Source of the DNA: Rhytidiadelphus loreus | Lineage: Eukaryota; Streptophyta; Bryopsida; Hypnales; Hylocomiaceae | Direction: 5' to 3' | DNA: 64,000 nt | NCBI GenBank assembly: GCA_947034895.1 | Contig: OX344763.1 | Span: 80,309,093-80,373,092 of the forward strand | Shown here: in pieces, positions 1-10,427 of the stretch | How positions within the stretch are numbered: the first letter of the stretch is position 1 | Layout: every line of letters starts with the position of its first letter | Notes under the pieces: generated by a model | Databases searched by the model: none | Told to the model about the DNA's origin: nothing | Seen by the model: the letters and a program-made list of their open reading frames with translations, nothing else | Translations under genes and position numbers: made by a program

Positions 1-178
1 AATTCATGTGGGATGTGCTTGCCACAGAACCATCGGCAGAAGCAAGAAAGTCATGTGGTAAGTTTTGTAGACACCTCATGAGTTTTCCTACTTGTGAAGC
101 AAATTGCAGTTGTGGGCTTGTAGATACAGGATGTTGCGTATTGAGTATTTAGGTGTTTTGTTTTTTTCATGCAAAGAA

Positions 179-1537
179 TTCCGACCTTCAAAGTCGGTCT
201 TTACTTCGGAAGCCTCGATGTGCACTACTAAAAAGGCCTGCAGATTTGCCAGAAGACAATGGAGATGGGAAGAAAAAGGTAGCTATAGCTGCTTTAGGAG
301 ACAAGAATGTAGAAGTGCAGGTTCAATTTCACAATGAAGCGGAATTTAATGTCGAAGAATGCACTGAAGATACGGCTTTCAATTCCGCCACTGAGAAGGG
401 TAAGGGCAAAGCGAAGTGTTCCAAAAGAAAGGCGCGTGAGCAAATTCCACAGACGAGCATAGGTAGAGTTTCTACACAAGCCGACACCAAAAAAAAATAA
501 AGAAACATGTGACCACAGTAGGTTCCACAGTTCAAGCAACATGTACCAAATTTACGATTAGGACTATAGGTATGCACCAATGAACTTTGACATACAAGTT
601 TACGGAGTAATATGGACATGTACTACACAAGGTACACTTTCAAGTGGCAAGGGTACACATTAGAGGGATGGCACCCAATACTCAAGCAAAATATCTTGAG
701 AACATTCAATGAATACCAATTGTGATGATTATCCTTGGATCTGGAATTGTGTGACAAAACTTGCTAGTATTTTGGGTCATGATGGAGGGAATTGCAGGTA
801 CTTTCTTCTTTGTGAAGGTGAAGACTACAAATTAGACTTCCAGGAGAATCCATGGAACCCAGTACCACCATGCTCCAGTCTTTCTGTACTCTTCTTCCGA
901 GTGTTGGTTTTAGGGTTATTGCAGTTTAGTGTTGCCATTAAAATGTTGGCAGGTCAAGGGGATAGCAGCAACGGAGCTAGCTGTAGCAAAGGCCCCGAAC
1001 GGAGGAGATGCAACAACATGCAAGGATTGTTGAGCTTCGAGAGGACAGTAAAGAAGTCCACATTTCACACTTTGGTGCGTTTCTTTTTTGTGGTTCACGT
1101 GTTTGGAATTCTATTGTGGTACTCATGGAGTGATGGTTTGGCATTGTCCTGCCTTCAAGTACCAACAGTAGTAGGAGTAAGTTGATTTTAGATGATGAGT
1201 TTGCGAGGATGGTGTCAATGGCTTGAGCAACATTGCGGATGTAGAGTATGCATTGTCTCTTCCTAGTTTGAGGTTGTTGGCTCATAGAACTTACCAGTCA
1301 TGTAACTTGTTGGCTCATTAGATTAAGGGCTTGCCTTCTAGACTGTACCAACAGATTTTATGCACACCTGGGGAGACCAAGTCAAACATCCCGTTTACAT
1401 TGTTTCAAACGAAGAAAGCATGGTGTGGGAAGTCTGTCTTACAGAGCAGCAGACCAAAGGAGAGCCACAAGTTAAGCTCGGACAGGGTTGAAAAGACTTT
1501 GCGAAGTCCAATTGCTTGGGCCTTGGCGATCTCCTGA
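179..1537 (+). pseudogene. Decayed coding-like segment, unknown family
   Basis: A weak, fragmented coding signal. From about 179 to 497 there is a lysine-rich, acidic open segment preceded by a pyrimidine-rich stretch and an AG that could be a splice acceptor. Further pieces in changing frames follow at about 700-850 (a segment containing DDYPWIWNCVTKLASIL) and 1,207-1,537 (GVNGLSNIADVEYALSLPSL, then a stop). Short protein-like pieces separated by stops and frame changes suggest an old transposon gene, but I recognise no family. Composition is unremarkable. It could simply be chance open frames. Confidence 0.2.
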
Positions 1538-2652
1538 CATTCACTCTCACGAGCAATTCCAAGTTCTTTGTGTTGATAACTCAAAATAAAGAAGAGTAAC
1601 AGTTTAGGGTCATGGTTGGACGATACAGCTTGTTGGAAACCGTTTTCACAGCCATTTTCAAAGTTTTGGGAGGGACAATATTAGAATTGAAGTGAGGTTA
1701 GAAAACTTAGAAATTGGAGTGCCTTCCAATTCCGCTTGGCATTTTGCGTCCTTCAGAACCTCCGCAGTTCAACAATGTTTTTTGATTGACAATGCATTTG
1801 AACAATAAGCATGACCATACTTTTAGTAGCACTTTCCCCTTGTATGTAGGTTCTTTGAATGCACTTTACTTTCCCTTGTGTTGTGTTGTTTCTGGCTTTT
1901 TCTTATACTGTACTGTGTTAGTGGCTTTGCCTTATGTTGTGTTGTATTTATTGCATGTTTAGTAACGCATGAGATTGTTTGTGGTTTTTCGGGTGCTTCA
2001 GTATTTGAGTTCGGTAGAGATTTAGAGGACATACTCTTTCAATGCATGTTTTCAAGTAATGTATGTGAGTCTATTTGGGGTTTAGGGTCATGTTAAAAGT
2101 ATTTCAGCGTTCATGAGATTTAGGGACGTAATATTCAATCCATGTTAGTCAGGGTACACAAGTCTTTAGATTGCACATGGAAAGCACATGAACATTGTAA
2201 TTCCAATGTCCAATACAACCTCATGACAACTGCTTATGGAATTGGGAGTCCACCAAATTCAAGATCATTCAACACAAGTAGATGTGCAAAACTATGGGCA
2301 CAAGTAGTGTACTAGTGTAGTCAATCAAATGCAGTCATTTCATATTGACAGTGGGTGAAAAGCAACTTTACAAAGATTGGTGGTGCCACTAAGTCATCAC
2401 TGAAAAAGCTAAATAAGAAAGCACACACTACTCCGCCCAAGTGTAGAAATCTTGCTTCAGTGCCATACATCTGCCAAAATTCAAGAGATTGTGTAAGCGC
2501 GTGCCACAAGTTTATCCCAAAATAGGAGAAGCCATGACTACATTCAAGCAATTTTTCCAAGCCACATGGCCAAATTGACAAAGCAACATGTACTCTAAAC
2601 CATGAATTGCAGTGAAAGTGCTTTAGTTCTGGCTAAGGAGACCTTACCTGCT
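1538..2652. other. Intergenic, nothing recognised
   Basis: About 1.1 kb of moderately AT-rich sequence. The open frames here are short and show no motif or family resemblance. No repeat structure stands out. Confidence 0.4.
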
Positions 2653-3099
2653 TCAACGCTGGTTTGTGTGTTGAGGAAGTGCATCCCCTTCTGTAGTTCC
2701 ATTCAGATGAGTATCCAGCCCAGAGGATCTGTCACAACCTACTATTGGTGTCCGCATGAGTTCAATTGTCATTTGGGTCGGAGTTGGGTCGGAGCTATGA
2801 TTTTTGTCAACGTCCCAGTAGATACTGTCCTCAGGGTCGGAGTAGTAATTTGGGTTGCGGTCCCAAAGACAAATGTCATGGTGAATTGTATAAGCAACTC
2901 CACTACAGAATTCCATGTTGCACAACTCCTCATTAGCAGCTTGTGTCCACCTCACTTGTGGACCGTCTCCTCTCTGCAAAAGCGCCCTCACTTGCTATCC
3001 CCCAAAGAAAGGAACCTTACCTTTGTATTGTGCGCTCGTGTCATCAACCCGTGCAAGGTAAAATTGCAACTCAGCCTTTGTCATAGGAAGCTCTGCCAT
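2653..3099 (-). pseudogene. Small hypothetical protein, one in-frame TAG
   Basis: An ATG at 3,099 opens a frame of about 148 codons ending at 2,653, interrupted only by a TAG at 2,995-2,997 after the residues VPFFGG. On both sides the residues look like a normal soluble protein: an N-terminal amphipathic stretch (MAELPMTKAELQFYLARVDD), then a charged middle with several W, D and Y residues. I do not recognise the family. It lies on the same strand as, and about 700 bp beyond, the decayed transposon gene at 3.8-7.4 kb, which ends next to a splice-donor-like GTAAGT. It could therefore be a second gene of that element or a distant exon. The single stop suggests recent inactivation or a misread exon boundary. 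Confidence 0.4.
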
Positions 3100-3816
3100 T
3101 ACAAATACTAGAGTGCTTTAGATGGACAAGTCAGAGAAGGTGAGCAATTAAAGCAGACTTGAAACTAAAGCAACGCAGGTGATTCACAGGATGAGAAGGC
3201 TCCAGACGCTCCGACACTGGAGCAAACACAGGTGACCTGGAAGGACAAGCAAGACTGAAAGAAATAAACAAGTTGAACCTACTCTATACCTCGATTTACT
3301 TGTTGCTGGTACTGTTCACTAGTTCTGCTCTGTGCCCTACTCGTATGCAGCACAATCGAGAACTAATAACTTCATTAGACACGAGTGAACACACATGCAC
3401 AATTAAGTGTGCTCATTATTTTCAATGCAAATGGACTCTAACTAGTCAATTCAGACGTCCTACACGTATGAATACAATGAATACAACGAGTGCAAAACTA
3501 GCATGCATGTAGAATTGAACACTGGATCTAGTCACACTGGGATGACGTCAAGAATGGTAGCTGCCTATGTCTCAGCTTCAGTGAGTAGCCCTATTCAGTC
3601 CTATATTCTAAACCTTTAGTGCACTGTTAGAATTTGAGATTCACCAGGCACGTTAATGTACAAGGAGCAAAACTAGTGAATCTAATGAATGTAATGAGAT
3701 TTGTTTGATTGCATACTCACCTGGTTTGGAGTCCCCGAAGGCAACTCTCAACCAGCCTAGAAGCCTCTGGCCTCGGCATCTAAGAGAGACCCAACTATAG
3801 AATCTAAGATTGGCAC
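3100..3816. other. Non-coding spacer
   Basis: No convincing coding frame. It separates the two minus-strand coding segments and may be intron or intergenic sequence: a GTAAGTG donor-like sequence lies at 3,814-3,820 on the minus strand. Confidence 0.35.
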
Positions 3817-5688
3817 TTACAATTCATAACTGCTGAAACTCCCCTTGACTGTATGGGTAGTAGGAGGCATTGAGAACTCTTGTAGCAACACCACATGGCT
3901 ATGGACATATGCAAATGGCCTATCATCTTGTAGGAGATAGGTTCTACTGTCAGGTCGGTATTGCTCATACCAATACCCTTGAATCAAAGATTCACCAAGC
4001 ACAAAATCATTTTCAAAGTCATCAATAAAAGCATCAGTGTTCACATGGTCAACTCTAGTCACAAGCATGACCTAGAAGCTTTCACCGTCGTCACTGTCGG
4101 CCCTCACAGCTATGTTAAATCCAACGAGAATTCAGTCTCCTGAAACCTCGGTATCTAATTCAGCCTCAGTGTCATCCCATTCCAAGTCAGATAGTACCCG
4201 TATGCCCGTTTTTCTCTTCGCACAAATCCTTCGTAACGTCCATTGCGGCACATGGTCCGTCTGGTAGCAACTGAGATTTGAGTCTGGATCTAAACAAGCG
4301 ACGCAAAAACAAGTGAGCTGGCGGAATTGAATGAGAGTGGGGTCCTTGCATGATAAAGAGCGGCATTGGTGCATGCCCCAACTCCCCGAAATGGTTTCAG
4401 CCTCCAACTTGTCCACCCTTTGAATGTCATCGTCTTTAATCTCCCAGAAGAATTTATTGATTGTCTTCCGTTCACCAAGACGCCCTACATGATATTTATT
4501 GCTCTCCTCCTGTAGAAACTGTACAACTTGAGCCGCATTTTGCAACTGCCGACCATTGGGTTTGATTTGCTCCTTATACAACTCTCTTTTTAAAAGAACA
4601 CCAGCCCCGTCAACTTCTCCTTTGCTGTATCCAGAGACAAAGTAATTCTAGCACATTTGGCAACCTTCTAGCAATTGCTCACTCATAGTCAAACTAGAAA
4701 ATTTGCTAACAAAATACCAAGCGCGGGCTGATTTGAACTGACCGCTACATCCATCACTCCACACCACATGATTAGTTGGTTGAAATCCATTGTCCCTCAT
4801 GTGATTCCAATGTAGCATGAAAGCATGCTAAACATATAATGAATCGTGTTGTTTGTCATCAAATACATAGTAATGGACCTCTTTGAGCAAGTAAGGCTCG
4901 CCATTGGCCTCTGACCAATCAGGGTTCAGACGGTACGTAATATAGACAAGAATTGAAACTTGGTCAGTGCGCCAATGCATGGACTGTATCTCATTCTGCA
5001 CCTTCATGGAGTAGTTTTCCAAGAAGTCCACACAAGATATGACAGTACCTTCAAGGACAGAAGAGAATAACTCTTTGAATTGAAAATCTTGCCAAGAAGC
5101 CAAGAAGTTATGGACAATGAATTCAGCAAGTTTCGGTTTCAAGAAATCTATGAGTTCGGAAGGCTTTTTCTCACAGTATATTATCTTAATTGTTTTTTTA
5201 GGCTTCCCGTCCTCCCCCACGCCAATTGTCTCATAGCTAGTGCATTTCCATTTCACCAATTTTTCTGAATAGACCTCACGGGGGCAAATCCTGAGGTTAT
5301 TCACTCCGCAGTTCAAACAATCCCCTAAAAGACAGTCGCGCTTGTACCACATGTCAAACTCACCCTTCTCGCACAAAACTGAACTCCAAAGGTAAATTAG
5401 ACGTTTATAGACCTCATTGTGTGCATCACATTCCGAAATCATGGTTTCAAAATCAGTGAGCGTTGCACAAACAATACAAGAACATGTGCAAGTTTTGTGC
5501 ACACCTTCCAAATCACAATGCATTCCATTCAAGGCATCTCGAAGGTGGTCAAAATCCTGGTGGTACCTGCAACAACAAGTATTCCATGCTTTTAACCTCC
5601 GCACCCACCAAGACTTTAAACTTTCAAATGTCCTCAATCCGCATGCCACATCGGGAAACCTTTTCTTGAATTCTGTAAAGAACTCCAA

Positions 5689-6519
5689 CTACCACACACG
5701 TATGCATTAGTACTTAGTTGCATGCCATTAACTAGTAAGGACGATTAAGGGCCACCAAGGATCGAAAAGGACTACAAAGGACTACAACATTAACTAGGAA
5801 GGACGACTAAGGACCACGAAGGACTACAACATTAACTAGGAAGGACGACTAAGGACCACAAAGGACTACAGGTCCTCATCCATGCTGCTTACAATGAACA
5901 AGCACAAGATAGTGCTTTACTACTTAGGGTCCTTAAAATTCAAAACCTTAAAAAACCAACGATACCAAGGATGAAACAACTAGTAGACAGTGCTTACCTG
6001 TTGAGATTCCTTACAATTAATGACTTCAAAGAGCCAACAACGTAGGCAGTGTTTAGTTGCTATACAAGATCAGAGCAAAGGACCCAAAGGAACAAAGACA
6101 CATATGTTTCTTTGAATAAAGCACAGGAGGCTCTAATCACTCATCCACAGTCCCCGCAGCACTGTCAGAAGGAGTCGGGATTCCTTGGCTCCTTACACCG
6201 TAAACCATCAACGACTACATAACTCCAAAAAAGCACCTGCAGCACAATGTGTTGTGGTTCGGCGCATAGGTGCTTAAATTCCTAAAGGTTCAACCACTTC
6301 TAAATGCCTAGAGACTGAAAAGGACATGTGGGAGCCTTTGAAACCAACAAAAGAACGACCTCAGCCGCTAGTATGCAGAAGCAACCACCAATTCTGCAAT
6401 GCTTCGGATCTGATGAATACCATGAACCACAAAGGGCCTAAATCCTAAGACACAAGTGCTCACTTGTCCACATGTAATCATCAACTGAAGAGGAGGAGCG
6501 TGTCAAAATTGAAGCTTAC
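5689..6519 (-). other. Phase-0 GT..AG intron of the gene at 3.8-7.4 kb
   Basis: The donor GTAAGC at 6,514-6,519 and the acceptor GGTAG at 5,689-5,693 join two frames whose flanking protein is continuous (…HYLQLSQ / LEFFTEFKKRFP…). Both exon lengths up to these borders keep frame. The intron contains the 42-bp tandem repeat at 5.7-5.9 kb. Confidence 0.7.
5732..5871. repeat. 42-bp tandem repeat, about three copies
   Basis: The phrase TTAACTAGGAAGGACGACTA with trailing AAGGACTAC recurs with a 42-bp offset (for example GGACTACAAC starts at 5,779 and 5,821), preceded by a more diverged copy. It lies inside the intron and has no coding role. Confidence 0.75.
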
Positions 6520-7699
6520 TTGGGATAGCTGTAGATAGTGAGTTGCGTCCTCAATGTACAGCTTTGGCGCAATCCACTTCTTGACAATGTCCTTGCGATT
6601 AGGAGAAACTATCGTCTACTCTTCCCAGAACTTGGTGAAAATTTTCTTTACTTCATCCGTGATTGCACCAGAGCGGTTTCTTTTCTGATCTCTAAGCCAG
6701 AAAGCATCTTCAGTACTATCTAGAAGCACTCTCCTCGCGAGTGCCTTTTTGATGTTGTGCCGATCCACTCCGAGTAACCCTGCCACCCCCCTCTGACTTC
6801 CAATTCCTGGTACAACAGCTAACGTAGTGACAATGTTTTTGGCAAGAAGCGATTTAGCTTTCCGCAGTTCTATTAAGTGCGCTTGCATATCGTCTTTGAA
6901 ACTACCGAGGACCTCATGTCCCAACTTCACCGCTCTTTGATCACTCAAAAAAGGTAGTACCATTCCTTTAAGCACTGCTTGCCCTAAAAACTTCGTGATG
7001 GTTAGGTGTTGAACCTTAGTATCGTGATTTTTTAACTTTTGAGCTGCATACAAGCTAATCTCTCGAGCAAGACGGGCACTAGTCCTGTGTTCTTTTTTCT
7101 GACCGGAACTTAGGATATTGGGGTCTCCATTTTCGCTTTGAACTACAATCGATTCTACTACATTTTCGCTTCTTACTACATTCGCTTCTACAACATTTCG
7201 CAATTCAGATTTCTTCGCACAACATCTGTAAGTCTTCTCTCGATTATCAACTTTGCGTTTCTTTGCGTACCAAACCCGGTAATTGGGGCCTATTATGGAG
7301 AAAGATGCACATTCTGTAGCGGATCCAGAGCCAATGGTTTGTTCAAACTCGACAGAATTAGCACTGGACCCTTCCATTTGGACAACTGGAACTTAATTTT
7401 TCTACAGAATAACGCTCAATCAAAGAAGCCAAAACCAATTTAAGAGACTTCAAAGACACCCTTGCACACATCCCTCACGCCGTAGACACTACAACGTCAA
7501 ACCTTTACCCTAAACTCTGAATCAAAGGTGTTGCACCCGTAATGCTAAATCCTAAAACACAAGTTCAAGGCTTTGTCGCAATGGTAGAAGAAAACCTTCT
7601 TGGGTCACGTCTTCGACTGGGAGGGAAGCACACAGTGGTCTACCGCCAACGACATTTGCGCACAACAACCTCTGATGCACACGGTTGAATAGTCGGTTC

Positions 7700-7978
7700 C
7701 TAGAAAACTTGGTCGACAATCATGTCGTGCATATGAAGAAGACGGGTTGCTTTCCTTGTTGAAATTGAGTGGGAATCCAAATTATTCTCTAAAGCTTGAG
7801 GACGGAACTCTTGTGGGATCTGAGGCGGCGTCCAAAAAAATTCCTCCTTTGTGGATTCAACCTCATCATCACAAATACGCTTCAAAAATTCCCAAACTAC
7901 TGTACTCACTCGTTGCCACGCTGCACCTGGCTGGCGTGAATCAGGGCCACTATATACAACGGAGGCGACATTCTTCAT
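7700..7978 (-). CDS. Hypothetical 92-residue ORF upstream of the transposon gene
   Basis: An ATG at 7,978 opens 92 codons to a stop at 7,700. The product is soluble and has no signal or membrane segment. It contains a W-rich part (GAAWQRVSTVVWEFLKRIC) and an acidic middle. It lies about 320 bp upstream, on the same strand, of the two-exon gene and could be a 5' exon of it or a chance frame. I recognise no family. Confidence 0.25.
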   Translation of the reverse strand: MKNVASVVYSGPDSRQPGAAWQRVSTVVWEFLKRICDDEVESTKEEFFWTPPQIPQEFRPQALENNLDSHSISTRKATRLLHMHDMIVDQVF

Positions 7979-9185
7979 ATTTTCTAAACCCTAGACTGCC
8001 AACTTTGGAGAAAGACAAGTATAAATTACACTAAACCTTACGCGCTTCAACGTCGTGTGCACAACGTAAACCCTAAACCCTAAAGTTGCAACATTCAACT
8101 TCTTAGAATCAATGAAGGAAGATCACAGCTGCAGGTTGCAATGTTCAAAAAGTTGCACACCTCGATGCAAACCAAAGAACTCTAGACTCCCAATGAGCGG
8201 CAACTTTGAATAAAAAGGATTCTTAGCTTTCCACCAAAAATTTCAACATGGCAACAACCATCGGGAGCAAACAGAGCGTCTGTTGTAATGGGCAGTTATG
8301 AGCGGATCTTTATGTTCATCAGAAATTGCAATTAGAGATCCTAAGTTCTCCTCCACGGATGTTCAATTGTTGCTTTCATTCACTCCTAGTACCAACTTTT
8401 CATCCATCTTCAATCTTCTCTTCAAGGAACTAAGGACCAAAAGGGCTGGTTACATGCAATTTTTTGTCCTTAATCCATTTTCTCACTTTGTCAAATACCA
8501 CCATTTCTTGGGACAAGGCACATGTATAATGTTTGCATATGGTAGTAAAAAAAAATTAAGAGAATCTAAGATTGTGCCTCTTCAAATTTGAAATTTAACT
8601 CCCCAAAAAGAATGGTTACGGCCCGAGTGGCTCCTATTAGCTTGCTTTCACCCATACACTATTTTTTTTAAGATTGTGTGTGGCTAAAATTGAATTATAT
8701 AATATATTTATATTACTATTTTATTCTAAAAATAGTATTCTAGATCTTTTGCATTGTATGTCCATAGTATATGTATGTTTTGGCTACTAATGTTTGATTC
8801 TTTTTTCTTTTTAAAGGCAAGTGGTTTACAATTTCTTTATAATTATACGTATATATCTTTTATATGTTGTACTCATACAATTAGACTTTTTTGGGTTTGT
8901 GAATGCATTGGGTGATCTTAGTTCAAATCTCTTTGGGCTTGTAAGGAAGTCCTTCGCTTTAGAAGTCGGAGGCCATTCTACGTCAAGAGATAGTAAGAAA
9001 ATGTGATATTTCAAATGTAAAACATATCTAAAATGTATCTAACATAGACATAAATTGCTATTTGTAATTAAAGTAGTAAAAACAATCAATTTTCTTGACA
9101 AATCATGCTCTCAATTTATTGAATTGTCTCAATTTAATGAGCACTTTTACATTCTAAATTTAGATGCATGATTAAATCGAGACTC
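7979..9185. other. AT-rich spacer with a telomere-like run
   Basis: Contains two CCCTAAA units at about 8,066-8,085 and otherwise AT-rich sequence. No coding frame has support. A GCTTTCACCC end at about 8,640-8,652 resembles one end of the GGGTGA-type MITEs found at 19.95 and 28.16 kb, but no partner end was found. Confidence 0.35.
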
Positions 9186-10427
9186 TACATATTCTCATTT
9201 TAATGAATATGGCCTTGGGCAAGAACCTTGCCCAGAACTTTAATGTCCCAAGAAACATAACGTCATGAAAATCACATAGAAAAATATAGAAGACATTGTG
9301 CAAGTTGCAATTAACATTCATAAACTTTAGAGTTCAAAAAAATGTGCAGCAATTTCTGGTCACTTTGAATGACCTTGCACTACTAAAAACTAAAAATAAG
9401 GGCAAGAACCTTGCCCGGTACTTTAATGACCCAAGAAACATAACGTTTTAAAATTCAAATAGAAAAATATGTGAAACATTTTGTGCAAGTTGCAATTAAC
9501 ATTTATAAACTTAAGAGTTCAAAAAAATATGCAACAATTGCTGGTCATTTTGAATGACTCTTTACTACTTGAAACCTAGAATAAAGGCAAGAATCTTGTC
9601 CAGTACTTTAATGTCCCAAGAAATATAAAGTTTTGAAATTCACGTAGAAAAATATGGGAAACATGTTGTCCAAGTTGCAATTAACATTCATAAACTTACG
9701 AGTTCAAAAAAATATGTAGCAATCAGTGGTCACTTTGAATGACCTTGTACTACTTGAAACTAAAAATTGGGGCAAGAACTTTGCCCGTTACTTTAATGAC
9801 CCAAGAAATATAACGTCATGAAAATCATATAGAAAAACATGGAAAACATGTTGTGCAAGTTGCAATTAACATTCATAAACTTAAGAATTAAAAAGAATAC
9901 GTAGCAATTGCTGGTCACTTTGAATGACCTTGTACTATTTGAAACTAAAAATTGGGGCAAGAACCTTGTCTGGTACTTTAATGTCTTAAGAAGTATAAAG
10001 TCATGAAAATCACATAGGAAAATATAGGAAACATGTTGTGCAAGTTGCAATTAACATTCATAAACTTAAGATTTCAAAAAGAATATGTAGCAATTGTTGG
10101 TCACTTTGAATGACCTTGTACTACTTGAAACTAAATATTGGGGCAAGAACCTTGCGCGGAATTTTAATGCACCAAGAAATATAACGTCATGAAATTCACA
10201 TAGAAAAATATGGGAAACATGTTCTGCAAGTTGCAATTAACATTTATAAACTAAAGAGTTCAAAAAGAATATGCAGCAATTGCTAGTTACTTTGAATGTC
10301 CTTACACTACTAAAAACCAGAAATTGGGGCAAGAACCTTGCCTAGTACTTTAATGACCCAAGAAATTTTACGTCATAAAATTCACATAGAAAAATATAGG
10401 AAACATATTGTGCAAGTTGCAATTAAC
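9186..10427 (+). repeat. Satellite block 1, about 185-bp unit, forward orientation
   Basis: Between six and seven diverged head-to-tail copies. Each unit carries GGGCAAGAACCTTGCCC-like sequence (a 7-bp stem with a 3-nt loop), TTTAATGTCCCAAGAAATAT, GTTGCAATTAACATTCATAA, and CAATTGCTGGTCACTTTGAA. Copies differ by many scattered substitutions and small indels. Short open frames inside it are by-products. Confidence 0.9.

Larger units (their letters stand above)
3817..7377 (-). pseudogene. Two-exon transposon-associated gene, uncharacterised family, multiple in-frame stops
   Basis: Exon 1 runs 7,377 (ATG) to 6,520. An 831-bp phase-0 intron spans 6,519-5,689 (CAA|GTAAGC ... GGTAG|TTG). Exon 2 runs from 5,688 to a final TAA at 3,817. 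Exon 1 has a basic N-terminus and a helix-turn-helix-like segment (GVAGLLGVDRHNIKKALARR) followed by a putative DNA-binding tail. Exon 2 has Cys clusters (CTCSCIVC; CLLGDCLNC) and two blocks with conserved acids, CVDFLENYS and WSDGCSGQFKS, then KGEVDGAG. This resembles a widespread uncharacterised eukaryotic family that I remember as repeat-associated. An RNase H-like nuclease role is only an inference from the spaced Asp residues. In-frame stops are TAG 6,616, TAG 4,828, TAG 4,648, TGA 4,132 and TAG 4,072. The sense frame resumes after each, and no frameshift is seen. About 900 codons in total. Confidence 0.8.

Noticed and set aside
2350..8652. A 6.3 kb element bounded by GGGTGAAAAGC (2,351) and GCTTTCACCC (about 8,650).
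   Set aside because: The flanking tetramers differ (CAGT and ATAC) and the terminal similarity stops after about 12 bases, so the pairing looks fortuitous.
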